DNA from: Verrucomicrobia subdivision 3 bacterium UBA7542
GTDB lineage: Bacteria > Verrucomicrobiota > Verrucomicrobiia > Limisphaerales > UBA11358
DNA: 38,033 nucleotides
Direction: 5' to 3'
NCBI GenBank assembly: GCA_002479245.1
Contig: DLMG01000102.1
Coordinates: forward strand, 1-38,033
Below the pieces are notes generated by a model. That model was not told the DNA's origin, made no database searches, and was given only the letters and a program-made list of their open reading frames with translations. This document shows positions 7,187 to 14,794 of this stretch, in pieces; positions within the stretch are counted from its first letter, which is position 1, and each line of letters starts with the position of its first letter. The position numbers and the translations under genes were made by a program.

Positions 7187-8238
7187 ATGAACTGCTCGAC
7201 CGACCAACCATTCTCGACGTGCCGGATGTGAGCGCAGACGAGGTGATAAAACCAGAAGCACCTGACTGGCCCGGCATCTTGACTGCCGCCACCGTCACAG
7301 CGAGCGAGTTGCAAACCTTGCCGATAACTCCCCGCGAAGCGATCCTGGGCAAGTGGTTTCGGCAAGGCGACCAAGGTTTCATTTTCGCGCCGCGTGGGGT
7401 GGGCAAGACCTGGCTGGCCATGCTGTTCGCGCACGCCATCGCCACTGGCGGCAAGGCTGGCCCGTGGGATGCGCCCAAGCCGCGCCGCGTTCTCTATGTT
7501 GACGGCGAAATGGCGCTCGACCTTACGCAGATTCGTTACCGGGCGCTTTCCGCGACTCCCGGCGACAACCTCATGTTTCTCCATCACGAAGTCGTTTTTC
7601 AGCGGACGGGCAAGGTTTTGAATCTCACGTCGCTCTTGGTGCAGGAATCTTTGCTCCAACACGCCATTGAAAACAAAATGGAAGTGCTGATCCTCGACAA
7701 CCTTTCCTGCCTTTTTTCCGGCGTGAAAGAGAACGACGCCGACGCCTGGGAAATGATTTTGCCGTGGCTCTTGCAACTGCGCCGGCATCGGATTGCCGTC
7801 GTCTTTATCGCCCACGCTGGGCGCAATGGTTTCATGCGCGGCACGTCCCGGCGGGAGGATGCCGCCGTGTGGATACTTTCCCTGTCCGAACCCGTCGAGG
7901 CCAGCATCGTGACGACTGGCGCGCGTTTCGTTGCCCGTTTTACCAAGTGTCGCAACACCCCAAGCGAGGACGCGCCGGCCCTGGAATGGCATTTCCAACG
8001 CGAGGATGCGGATGGTGTCAATGTGAAATGGAGCGTGGCCGATCCGCTGATGATTTTCCGGGGTTGGATTGAGGAGGGGCTGAATACTTGCAGCGATCTG
8101 GCAGCCGAAATGCAAGTCAGCAAGGGACAAATCAGCAAAATCGCCCGCCGCGCCCAGAAAGCAGGCTGGCTCACCATCAAAGGCCGGCGTTACGCCTTGG
8201 CGACGCCTGAAGGCCCGCGTCAGCCGTATCCTGACTGA
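7183..8238 (+). CDS. RepA-like AAA/RecA-fold replicative ATPase
   Basis: A 351-residue protein of the AAA_25 / RSF1010 RepA-like group, hexameric helicases that unwind element origins. Walker A is APRGVGKTW (69-77), Walker B is VLILDN (168-173), with VLYVDGEM (103-110) and VFIAHAGR (207-214) as the further conserved strands. The C-terminus is a winged helix (CSDLAAEMQVSKGQISKIA). ATG 7183 is preferred to the longer upstream frame. It has GGAG eight bases upstream, forms an ATGA overlap with the primase stop, and the extra N-terminal sequence would duplicate coding DNA of the previous gene. Confidence 0.88.
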   Translation: MNELLDRPTILDVPDVSADEVIKPEAPDWPGILTAATVTASELQTLPITPREAILGKWFRQGDQGFIFAPRGVGKTWLAMLFAHAIATGGKAGPWDAPKPRRVLYVDGEMALDLTQIRYRALSATPGDNLMFLHHEVVFQRTGKVLNLTSLLVQESLLQHAIENKMEVLILDNLSCLFSGVKENDADAWEMILPWLLQLRRHRIAVVFIAHAGRNGFMRGTSRREDAAVWILSLSEPVEASIVTTGARFVARFTKCRNTPSEDAPALEWHFQREDADGVNVKWSVADPLMIFRGWIEEGLNTCSDLAAEMQVSKGQISKIARRAQKAGWLTIKGRRYALATPEGPRQPYPD

Positions 8239-8248
8239 TAACGGCGTT

Positions 8249-8286
8249 GTTTCCTGTTTCCTCACCTATGTATGGAAACCGGAAAC
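8249..8286 (+). repeat. GTTTCC/GGAAAC hairpin after the RepA-like gene
   Basis: The arms GTTTCCTGTTTCC (8249-8261) and GGAAACCGGAAAC (8274-8286) are complementary with one mismatch, around a 12-base loop. Each arm is itself a doubled GTTTCC word. There is no T-tract. It may stabilise or terminate the replication operon mRNA, or serve as iteron-like origin sequence. Confidence 0.6.
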
Positions 8287-8372
8287 GAACGTGTCTCGGT
8301 CGTGTCAAAATTGCTAATTTTTATGGAAAACTGCGTATTTTTGAAAATCAATCAGGAAACGAGGCCGCCCTT

Positions 8373-8391
8373 TGGGGAAAATTTTTCCCCA
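8373..8391. promoter_or_regulatory. perfect 19-bp palindrome
   Basis: TGGGGAAAA and TTTTCCCCA flank a single central T (8382). It is a perfect AT-centred palindrome, typical of a dimeric operator. It lies about 190 bases upstream of the ribbon-helix-helix gene and could be its binding site. Confidence 0.55.
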
Positions 8392-8582
8392 CGACCTGAC
8401 CCATCTTGGAGGCACCTCGTCCTCTTTATAGTAGGCTACTTTTGCTAAACCTTCTGTCCTGCTGAATGGAAACTGAATGGCCAAGACCCTACATGCCGAC
8501 TCGTTACGCGAGGCTGGGCGCGGAACACCCACGCCGAAGGCACTGGTCGTATATCAAGAACCGCAAGAACCCAACTGGCAAA

Positions 8583-8798
8583 ATGGGCCGTCCCAAATCA
8601 CCCCTTCCGATGGCTGACCGTCGCCGACAGGCGCGGCAGCAGTATCAAGCCAACCTCGCCCGGCGCGGACAGCGCCTCCTCCGGCTTCTGGTTTCGGCGG
8701 CGGCGGCCGACCGCCTGGCCGGTCTCGCCAAGGCGCGTGGCCTCACTCCCGGTCAAATTGTGGAAGACCTGCTCTCGTCGCGCCCTGACCAACCCTGA
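8583..8798 (+). CDS. small ribbon-helix-helix-like DNA-binding protein
   Basis: 71 residues from ATG 8583; the same frame stays open upstream to 8466. A basic N-terminus (GRPKSPLPMADRRRQAR) leads into a strand LLRLLVSAAAADRLAGLA and helix pair (GLTPGQIVEDLL) resembling CopG/Arc-type regulators. Such proteins repress plasmid rep genes and bind palindromes as dimers. The gene closes the plus-strand replication block and lies downstream of the 19-bp palindrome. The start is uncertain: no ribosome site decides it. Confidence 0.6.
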   Translation: MGRPKSPLPMADRRRQARQQYQANLARRGQRLLRLLVSAAAADRLAGLAKARGLTPGQIVEDLLSSRPDQP

Positions 8799-8875
8799 AC
8801 AATCTCCTTCGTCTGTCCCGAAACTGCCGCCGCAACCGCCCCTTCTTCACTTCCGCCTTGCCGCGACTGGTGAAT

Positions 8876-8926
8876 TGATTTGAAACATTTTCCCGCGCGC
8901 ATTTTCCGCAACGGCTTGAAACAAAA
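8876..8926. repeat. 51-bp direct repeat, copy 1 (left edge of clamp-like cassette)
   Basis: This 51-base unit begins TGATTTGAAAC, has a shared CCCGCGCGCATTTTC centre and ends TTGAAACAAAA. It recurs at 11298-11348 with a handful of differences and identical length. The two copies enclose three minus-strand genes and a structured-RNA candidate (8941-11180). The TTTGAAAC word near each edge of the unit points the same way. Confidence 0.75.
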
Positions 8927-8940
8927 AAATGCCGCGCGTG

Positions 8941-9378
8941 TCATTCCCACCAGCGCGATTTGAGCCAGCGACTTTCCGGCGGTGGCGTCGGCTTGGTCGT
9001 CTCCGGCGGCGCGGGCCAGGCATCCGTCACCGGAAACACTTGAAACTCGCCCGGCGCGACAGCCACGGGGGAAAAGCACGTCGCCTTCATCACGAAGCCT
9101 TCAATCCGCAAACCGCCAGCATCCGCCGCCAGCGTGATATTTTGTTTGGGATGAAACGTCCGCAGGACTTTCAGGAATTTCATTCGCGGCACGTTGCACG
9201 CGCCATCTTCCAACACCAGCGCCTCGATGCCTGCCGCCACGCCGTTCGCCTCCACGAACACGCGCGCGGCGCAAGCCGAGAGTCTCATCATGCGCTGGCT
9301 CTGCCCTTTCACGCCGCGCTCGATCTTCAACTGCTCGACCATCCCTTGCAGGGCAACTCGCTCTACGGTTAATTTCAT
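8941..9378 (-). CDS. single-domain DNA polymerase III beta-clamp-like protein
   Basis: A 145-residue protein that aligns by eye with the first domain of the bacterial sliding clamp. It starts MKLTVER (clamp: MKFTVER). GACNVPRMKFLKVLRTF corresponds to the clamp GATTVPARKFFDI segment, then comes a strand pair ITLAADAGGLRIEG. The PGEFQVFPVTDAW end corresponds to the clamp ADFPNLDDW. A clamp subunit normally has three such domains in ~370 residues; only one is present, plus a Pro-rich tail. The start was set at ATG 9378 because it begins exactly as clamps do and follows the upstream stop at 9383. It could be a mini-clamp, an oligomeric ring or a clamp decoy. Fold assignment is moderately confident; function is unknown. 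Confidence 0.65.
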   Translation of the reverse strand: MKLTVERVALQGMVEQLKIERGVKGQSQRMMRLSACAARVFVEANGVAAGIEALVLEDGACNVPRMKFLKVLRTFHPKQNITLAADAGGLRIEGFVMKATCFSPVAVAPGEFQVFPVTDAWPAPPETTKPTPPPESRWLKSRWWE

Positions 9379-9382
9379 AACC

Positions 9383-9712
9383 TTAACCCTCGTCGCCTGC
9401 CGAACCTTCATAAAGCACCCGGCCTGTGCACTTGCAAACCAGAATCACGTCCGCCGACTTGAGCGCGTTCTCCTTCGGGTTTTTATACACCACCCAAGTA
9501 TCCTTTACCGACCAATCGCCCCGGATGTAGATGCACAATTTCGCCTCCGCGCCGTCGCGCACCGTCGCGCCCTTGAACATCCGGTTCAAAACGTGACGCT
9601 CCGCCAACCGCCGGGCCTCGGCGCGCGTGATGAATTTTGTTTTGCTGCGCGGCTTCGGTCGCCTGGCCAATTTGCCAGCGGCCTTTTTCAATTTATTCCG
9701 GGCTTTGCTCAT
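9383..9712 (-). CDS. small hypothetical protein ending in a GSAGDEG motif
   Basis: 109 residues. The N-terminal 30 are very basic (KARNKLKKAAGKLARRPKPRSK). The rest looks like a compact alpha/beta domain (DTWVVYKNP, ADVILVCKCTGRVLYEGSAGDEG). I have seen similar C-terminal wording in small uncharacterised proteins but can name no function. It is four bases upstream of the clamp-like start (stop 9383, ATG 9378), so the two are probably co-translated, and it follows the 389-residue gene by 53 bases. These three genes share a strand and lie between 51-bp repeats. Confidence 0.7.
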   Translation of the reverse strand: MSKARNKLKKAAGKLARRPKPRSKTKFITRAEARRLAERHVLNRMFKGATVRDGAEAKLCIYIRGDWSVKDTWVVYKNPKENALKSADVILVCKCTGRVLYEGSAGDEG

Positions 9713-9765
9713 GTCAGGCGTTTTAACGTCACTATTCTTTTCGCCGAAATTATATCAAGCAAATT

Positions 9766-10935
9766 CTATGTCCGCTCAAAAAGGCCAACCTGCTCGCCAC
9801 GTTTCGTTTTCCGGTCGCGGTTGAAATGTTCCTTGATCCGCGCCATCAGCGTGGATTTTTTGAGCTTGTCGGCGGCGGCATTGCGGGCTTTGAAAATCAA
9901 TTCCACCCCGCCGGGCTTGCCGGTGACGATTTTCCAAAACTCCTCGAACTCGACCAGTTCTTCACGATGAAACAGCGGAGCGCGTCCGGCCAACGGCTCG
10001 AAGGTCGCGTGCGGGTCGAGATAAAAGGCCAGGCGCACGTTTAATTTCTCGATGTCGTAGGCCCTGAACGCGAATTTCAAAAAGTAGCGGACCAGGAGCG
10101 ATTTCCTCCGCAACTCAATTTGTTCCGTGACGGTTGCCTTTTTGCGCACCAGCAGGAAACATTCGAGGCTCTCGCCGGCAGGCTCGGTGAACAGCACGTC
10201 AATGGGGATGCTCTGATGTCGGCCTTCGCCCAGCGGGTCGCGCACGACTTCGTGAACCTTGGCGCAGAGTTCTTTTAAGTCGGGCAGCCTGCCATGCGTT
10301 CCGAGTTCGGCCACTTCGGACGCATACTCATTCAATTTGGTTGGCACGAACAAAAGCAGGTTGCCGTTGGTCAGGCCCGTGGCGCGTTCCGTTTGCAGCC
10401 GGCGCAACGCTTCCACGCCGCTGTGAAAACTGCCCTTGGGTTTTTGGGTCAGCACGGCGGAGATGGATTCCGCCTCCCGCTCCAGTTCCGCATCCGACCG
10501 CCGCCAGAAACTTTTCTTGTTGAGCGATTCGAGCAGGCACTGGATGCACATGGGCGACGCCCAATCGTCCGGCACTTCCAGTCCCGGCGCGCGGGCCACG
10601 ACCGACCACAGGGTTTCCCGGCTGAACACTGTGGCGAAGCGTTCCGGTTGTGCTGCCATGAGGCTGGTGATGAAGCGCCGGAAAAACGAGGGCGAATTTG
10701 AGAACGCCTCGTGCAACAGCTTATAGACGACGAACACCGGCGCGGCTTCATCCTCCAAGCCCCGCCAAAGGATTTGCGAAGGCACGGATTCCAGATCGTG
10801 CTTCATCAGCTTGTTTAGAAAATTTTCCCGTTTGGGAAACTCGTCCACCCGCGCCAGAATGCTGTCCGCGATGCTCGCGCCGCCTTCCAATGCGATGGAC
10901 TCCAAAGGCGTTGGTTCTGGTATTTGCGGTTGCAT
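9766..10935 (-). CDS. unrecognised 389-residue protein, possibly a restriction-endonuclease fold
   Basis: I cannot firmly name the family. The C-terminal half reads like some type II restriction nucleases: a likely acidic strand (SIPIDVLFTE), then ECFLLVRKK with EQIELRRKSLLVRYFL, an aromatic strand (RLAFYLDPH), and finally EFEEFWKIVTGKPGGVELIF. That last segment resembles the FW...G...ELL ending I recall from TdeIII-like enzymes. The N-terminal half is helical. No DNA methyltransferase is adjacent, which argues against a standard restriction pair. It is the first gene of the three-gene cassette and may be served by the structured RNA region upstream. No ribosome site is obvious at ATG 10935. 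Confidence 0.6.
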   Translation of the reverse strand: MQPQIPEPTPLESIALEGGASIADSILARVDEFPKRENFLNKLMKHDLESVPSQILWRGLEDEAAPVFVVYKLLHEAFSNSPSFFRRFITSLMAAQPERFATVFSRETLWSVVARAPGLEVPDDWASPMCIQCLLESLNKKSFWRRSDAELEREAESISAVLTQKPKGSFHSGVEALRRLQTERATGLTNGNLLLFVPTKLNEYASEVAELGTHGRLPDLKELCAKVHEVVRDPLGEGRHQSIPIDVLFTEPAGESLECFLLVRKKATVTEQIELRRKSLLVRYFLKFAFRAYDIEKLNVRLAFYLDPHATFEPLAGRAPLFHREELVEFEEFWKIVTGKPGGVELIFKARNAAADKLKKSTLMARIKEHFNRDRKTKRGEQVGLFERT

Positions 10936-11069
10936 GGCAGTGGGTGTTTATTTCAGCAGGCCGGATGTCGGCGCAGGCACGGACGGAGGCGGCGGATTCT
11001 GGCCACGCTCGCCTATAAAATCATTTTGGATGCTCATTTCGCTTTTGAGTCGTCTGCGAAGCAGGAATG

Positions 11070-11179
11070 AAAAAAGGCGCGGACCCAGCCACACCCCGAA
11101 CGAGGCACCGCGAAGCGCCTAGCCTAAGAATGCAACCGAGCCGCGCCCGATGGGGCGCGCACTCAGTTCGTCTTAGGCT
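11070..11179 (-). ncRNA. candidate structured RNA with intrinsic terminator
   Basis: On the minus strand a long, nearly continuous hairpin can form. The outer stem is AGCCTAAGA / TCTTAGGCT (9 bp, 11171-11179 with 11121-11129). The middle stem (11162-11168 with 11134-11140) closes fully only on the minus strand, through a G-U pair. The inner stem is GCGCCC / GGGCGC (11153-11158 with 11143-11148) with a 4-base loop. Downstream, AGGCGC (11120-11115) can pair with GCGCCT just before six T residues (11075-11070), like an intrinsic terminator. It lies 134 bases upstream of the 389-residue gene on the same strand. It could be a regulatory leader, a small RNA or a repeat-derived structure. Confidence 0.45.
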
Positions 11180-11297
11180 TGAAAATTCGCGGTTTTCGTT
11201 CAGCCGAACTGCTACGCTAAATTGACTGTCGGCAATGAAATTGTAACTGCGAGTGCCCACCGTCAACTTTTATTTCCGACGCATCTTCCGCACGAAA

Positions 11298-11348
11298 TGA
11301 TTTGAAACTTTTTCCCGCGCGCATTTTCTGAAATCGTTTGAAACAAAA
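11298..11348. repeat. 51-bp direct repeat, copy 2 (right edge of clamp-like cassette)
   Basis: Same orientation and length as the 8876-8926 copy, sharing TGATTTGAAAC, the CCCGCGCGCATTTTC centre and the TTGAAACAAAA end. It lies between the structured RNA candidate and the end of the Gabija-like helicase gene. Confidence 0.75.
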
Positions 11349-11435
11349 CCAGCGGCGCGAGGAAGGTCTGCGGATGTCCAACCGGCCTGCGTGACGAATT
11401 GCCATTTTCGGCCAAAGTCCGCCTGTCTCTTAATT

Positions 11436-12773
11436 CTAAAGTGCCGGGGCGGCTCCCAGTGCTGCTGGCGCTGCGGCGGCTGGTGAAGGGTATGCAAATG
11501 GCGGTGCTTTGAGGCGTTTTTGCTGGGGGTCTTCGACGATGACGATCGCGCGGCGTTTGGCGCGAGTAATAGCGTTGTAGAGCCAACGGCGCGCGAGCAC
11601 CACATCGCCCACTACTCGAAACGGCCAGAGCACCATCACTACCGGGAATTCGCGGTTCTTCGCCTGATGAATTGTCATGGCGCGGCGGCCACCGTGAGGC
11701 GTCAAGCCGAAGGATCGGACGCGTTGCACGGCGCGCTTGACTTGCGCGCGGACTTCGGCGGCTCCGAATTCGGTGCGCCCCAACACGCGGCGCTGGTGCT
11801 CTACCCACCGGCTCAGTTGCATGGCGACGGAACCTCGCGGCAGGGCGATTATAGCCGCAGCGCTGATATGCCCGTTTCCCTCGGCGAGGCCGAGGGCTGC
11901 TATCGTCGTCTCAGCGAGATTCTCGGCATTCGTCTCCCACTTAATGGGAACGGGGCCGGCCTTCTGCTTTCCATACTGTTTGGTCGTGACGAGTTCGATT
12001 ACCTTTTCTACCCATTTCGATGTGCCAGACCGAGCCGCAGAGAGGAGCACTACATCCTTGCCGGCTGCGGGAGCCATTGTTTGGGAGATGAACGAAGCAG
12101 CCACCGCAGCCGACGGGGCACCGATCAGCTTGAAGCTTGTGCTAACACCAGTCGGCAACGACGTGCCAGCACGGAGCGATTGAGCGGCGGCGATTAGGTC
12201 AGCGTCGGCAGTGCGCCGATTGATGGTGAGTTCCTCGCAGCAATCCAACCCGCGCAGCCAAGCGACGCCCGGGCTCTCGTCAGTTCGGTTGAGGTTTTGA
12301 AAATCGTCAGCTGCCACGAGCATCTCCACGCGCCCGTGCAAATGCTGCGCAAGCGCGAGTCGGACGGGCGCACAGTCCTGAAACTCATCGAGGACAATCA
12401 CCGGATAGCGTGCAGCGACCCATTTCGCCACGTCATTAACCGCAAGCAGCCGTCCGGCGGCCTCGCATGTTGCGTCGTAGTCCGGTGCGTCGAATTCGAG
12501 CGGCACCAAACTGCCACCAGCGCGGAGCCGCGACCGCCACCGCCGGCAGATGTCCCAAGCGAACCGGTCCAGCGTCATGCACTCACAGTGACGCCGTGCC
12601 GAGGATTTCGCGAGGCGCTCAGCGAGCCGATTTCGCGAACCGTGCATGAAGGTGAGCGCGAGAACGCGCTGCTCCGGGGTCAGCGGATGGGCGGCTAGAT
12701 GTGCGTCCATCTCGTGTAGCAGACTCGTGGTCTTGCCAGTTCCAGCCCCGCCGGTGAACCCCTTGGTGCTCAC
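11436..12773 (-). CDS. Gabija-like GajB, UvrD/Rep-family helicase
   Basis: A 445-residue superfamily 1A helicase-like protein. Motif I is GGAGTGKTT (8-16), motif Ia LALTFMHGS, motif II VIVLDEFQD, motif III LVAADDFQNLN. The late motifs are TIHQAKNREFPVVMV and RWLYNAITRAKRRAIVIV, so all helicase signatures are represented. It is shorter than UvrD (~720), as GajB proteins are. It ends in an Ala/Pro-rich tail. Its ATG overlaps the stop of the OLD-family gene by four bases, the arrangement expected of a Gabija pair, where GajB is thought to sense or process DNA ends and activate the GajA nuclease. Gabija-like is my reading of the pair; other OLD-plus-helicase families exist. Confidence 0.82.
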   Translation of the reverse strand: MSTKGFTGGAGTGKTTSLLHEMDAHLAAHPLTPEQRVLALTFMHGSRNRLAERLAKSSARRHCECMTLDRFAWDICRRWRSRLRAGGSLVPLEFDAPDYDATCEAAGRLLAVNDVAKWVAARYPVIVLDEFQDCAPVRLALAQHLHGRVEMLVAADDFQNLNRTDESPGVAWLRGLDCCEELTINRRTADADLIAAAQSLRAGTSLPTGVSTSFKLIGAPSAAVAASFISQTMAPAAGKDVVLLSAARSGTSKWVEKVIELVTTKQYGKQKAGPVPIKWETNAENLAETTIAALGLAEGNGHISAAAIIALPRGSVAMQLSRWVEHQRRVLGRTEFGAAEVRAQVKRAVQRVRSFGLTPHGGRRAMTIHQAKNREFPVVMVLWPFRVVGDVVLARRWLYNAITRAKRRAIVIVEDPQQKRLKAPPFAYPSPAAAAPAALGAAPAL

Positions 12774-14593
12774 GGCGTAAAGCGGACCACTTTTACTGCG
12801 GCCGTCGAGCGCGCGGCGTCCTGAATAATTTGCGCATTGTTGGCTCCGATGGCGGCGCTGACGAACGCCTCACAGAAGGCCACGACTCGTGCGCGGCAAT
12901 CTGGAATTCCATCAAGAACGCCTGCGATGGCGTCATGGGCAAGCACGTCCTCCTTGAGGCCAACCGTATTAGTTCCCCGGTTGTTGCTAGTTTTCAGGAG
13001 ATCGCGGAGCGCATCGAGCGAAGCCAATGCAAATCCAGGCAGCGCGGCTGAAAGTGTCGCGAGTGCTGCTGCGCCACCTGGATCCAGCATCCAGCGCACG
13101 ACATCTTCAATTGTCCATCCCGCAGGCAATTGGATCACTAGGGATGGCGGTGGTGTCAGGGCTTTCAGCGTGGTGACGTAACCGTCACCTGGGGCGTCGC
13201 CGTCGACCATCGCAACGATGCGCGACCGCAGCGGAGTTAGCCGTTCGGTAGTGAACGCCACGGCGGCATTCTCCGTCGGGACGACGCCGAAAACGGCGCT
13301 GAACGGACTTGTATGCGTGGTGTGGGGATCGGCGACATCGGCAAATCGGGCCAGCCACTCGGTGTCGAACCGTCCTTCGGGAATTAGGACGAAAGAGTGC
13401 ATGAGCGCACTGACTACACGGGCGCGGTTTTGCAGGTAGAGTTTCCTCTCGTTGTTGCTCGCGGCATTCGTGAGCGGCTGTGCCAGAAACGGTCGGGCCG
13501 CCAAGTGACCCACCTCGTTGGTCACGATCAAGGCGGAAGTCGCCGGGAAAACCCGGGCTACGTCCGGTGAATGGGTCGTGCAGATCACTTGATCGGCAGT
13601 GGCGAGAGCTTCCGCGACCAAGCGCCCGTGGATGCCCGGAGACAAATGAAGTTCAGGTTCCTCCAAGGCGAGGATGAACGGGAGTCCCTTGGCTAGGCGA
13701 ACTCGTCCCACTTCAAGTAACAGGAGCAGGCTTTGCAGCGACACCAAACCGGCACCGTGGCGGGCGGCTGGAAGCGAAGGTCCACCGTGGCCGGCATAAT
13801 GCGGTAGCAGCGACTGTAGCACCGCTTCAGAATCGCCTGCGGTCACACGCAACTGGAACTTCGGAGCGTTCGGAGCCAGCCGCGCGAGCCTTTCGTTCAG
13901 TCCGGTCACCAAAACGGCCAACTTCTCCGAGGCTTCGATTTTGACTTCCGGGTTGCGGAGGGCGTCCCGCTGGATGAGGATTTCGTCGGCAGGTATTCCA
14001 GCCAGATTTGAGACGGTGCGGCGGAAGAGATCCGAGTTGAAGGATGCCACGGCATCCCAATCTCTCCGAGCCGGCAGCACAAAGAACCCGAGGTCGTTCA
14101 GGAGCCGGGGTGGCACTTGGACAAGGCCGCCGTCGTCGTTGAAAGGATCGATCGCGTCGTCGTCATCGTGGAAATACCGCACGCTGACCACTTCAAGTTC
14201 GTCGCGGTCAAACCGGGCGCAGAAGCCCACATTGGCGCATAGCTTACGGTCGGCACCCGCCTCGGCATATTCCTTCCCGTCCTTTCCTAACCACTTGGGC
14301 ACCGCACGCTCCGCCCGGAACCAAGTATCGTGTTGATCGGGATCATCGCTGGCGAATCCCGCAATGGTCACGATAATCTTAATCCGCGCGGCTGCTGCCG
14401 GATCGCTCCCGGTGAAGTCATGCTCGGTGAGTGACCGCACCATTTTCATTCGCCCGAGCGCAAGCGAGATGGCGTCGATCAGGGTGCTTTTGCCGCAGCC
14501 GTTCGGGCCGACCAACACGGATTGCTCTGCCAGCCGAATATCAGCTTCCTGAATCCCCCGAAATCCCGATATGCGAAGGCGAGTGATGTGCAT
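12770..14593 (-). CDS. Gabija-like GajA, OLD-family ATPase with TOPRIM nuclease
   Basis: 607 residues, near the usual GajA size. An ABC/RecF-like ATPase comes first: FRGI at the start, Walker A VGPNGCGKST (28-37), then Walker B ILALEEPELHLSP and the switch ICTTHSP. The C-terminal TOPRIM domain shows the catalytic Glu in LIPEGRFD and the DxD in AMVDGDAPGD. Class 2 OLD nucleases with an adjacent UvrD-like helicase form Gabija anti-phage systems, in which nucleotide depletion releases DNA nicking. The stop overlaps the helicase ATG. No good ribosome site precedes ATG 14593. The DNA here is GC-rich (37 of 60 bases in the sampled line at 13501), unlike the AT-richer gene upstream. Confidence 0.87.
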   Translation of the reverse strand: MHITRLRISGFRGIQEADIRLAEQSVLVGPNGCGKSTLIDAISLALGRMKMVRSLTEHDFTGSDPAAAARIKIIVTIAGFASDDPDQHDTWFRAERAVPKWLGKDGKEYAEAGADRKLCANVGFCARFDRDELEVVSVRYFHDDDDAIDPFNDDGGLVQVPPRLLNDLGFFVLPARRDWDAVASFNSDLFRRTVSNLAGIPADEILIQRDALRNPEVKIEASEKLAVLVTGLNERLARLAPNAPKFQLRVTAGDSEAVLQSLLPHYAGHGGPSLPAARHGAGLVSLQSLLLLLEVGRVRLAKGLPFILALEEPELHLSPGIHGRLVAEALATADQVICTTHSPDVARVFPATSALIVTNEVGHLAARPFLAQPLTNAASNNERKLYLQNRARVVSALMHSFVLIPEGRFDTEWLARFADVADPHTTHTSPFSAVFGVVPTENAAVAFTTERLTPLRSRIVAMVDGDAPGDGYVTTLKALTPPPSLVIQLPAGWTIEDVVRWMLDPGGAAALATLSAALPGFALASLDALRDLLKTSNNRGTNTVGLKEDVLAHDAIAGVLDGIPDCRARVVAFCEAFVSAAIGANNAQIIQDAARSTAAVKVVRFTP

Positions 14594-14794
14594 GGGGAGT
14601 TCAGGATGAAACTGGTAGAAGATGCGGACACAGGGGCTTGCCGTTTTGAAATGGCTTCACGGCTTCTTCGATTTTCTCAATTCGCGCGACACCGGCTGAC
14701 ATGGACTGATAATGACGCACCGGTTTCATTCGGGCAATGCGATTTCTCGCCGCGCTTCTATCCAGACAGCATTTTGTTTGTGAAGTTGGAGTGG

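Larger units (their letters stand above)
8239..8582. other. gene-free candidate origin/control region
   Basis: No credible gene lies between the RepA-like ATPase and the small RHH protein. The interval is AT-richer than its neighbours around 8310-8360 and holds two striking symmetric sequences (8249-8286 and 8373-8391), plus a further GGAAAC word near 8354. Position directly behind the primase and helicase genes makes it a reasonable place for an origin of replication or an operator. This is an inference. Confidence 0.45.
10936..11435. other. 500-bp interval without protein gene
   Basis: No credible protein gene. The interval contains a structured RNA candidate on the minus strand (11070-11179) and the second copy of the 51-bp repeat (11298-11348). 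Short open frames here encode basic low-information peptides that simply translate the repeat. Confidence 0.6.
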
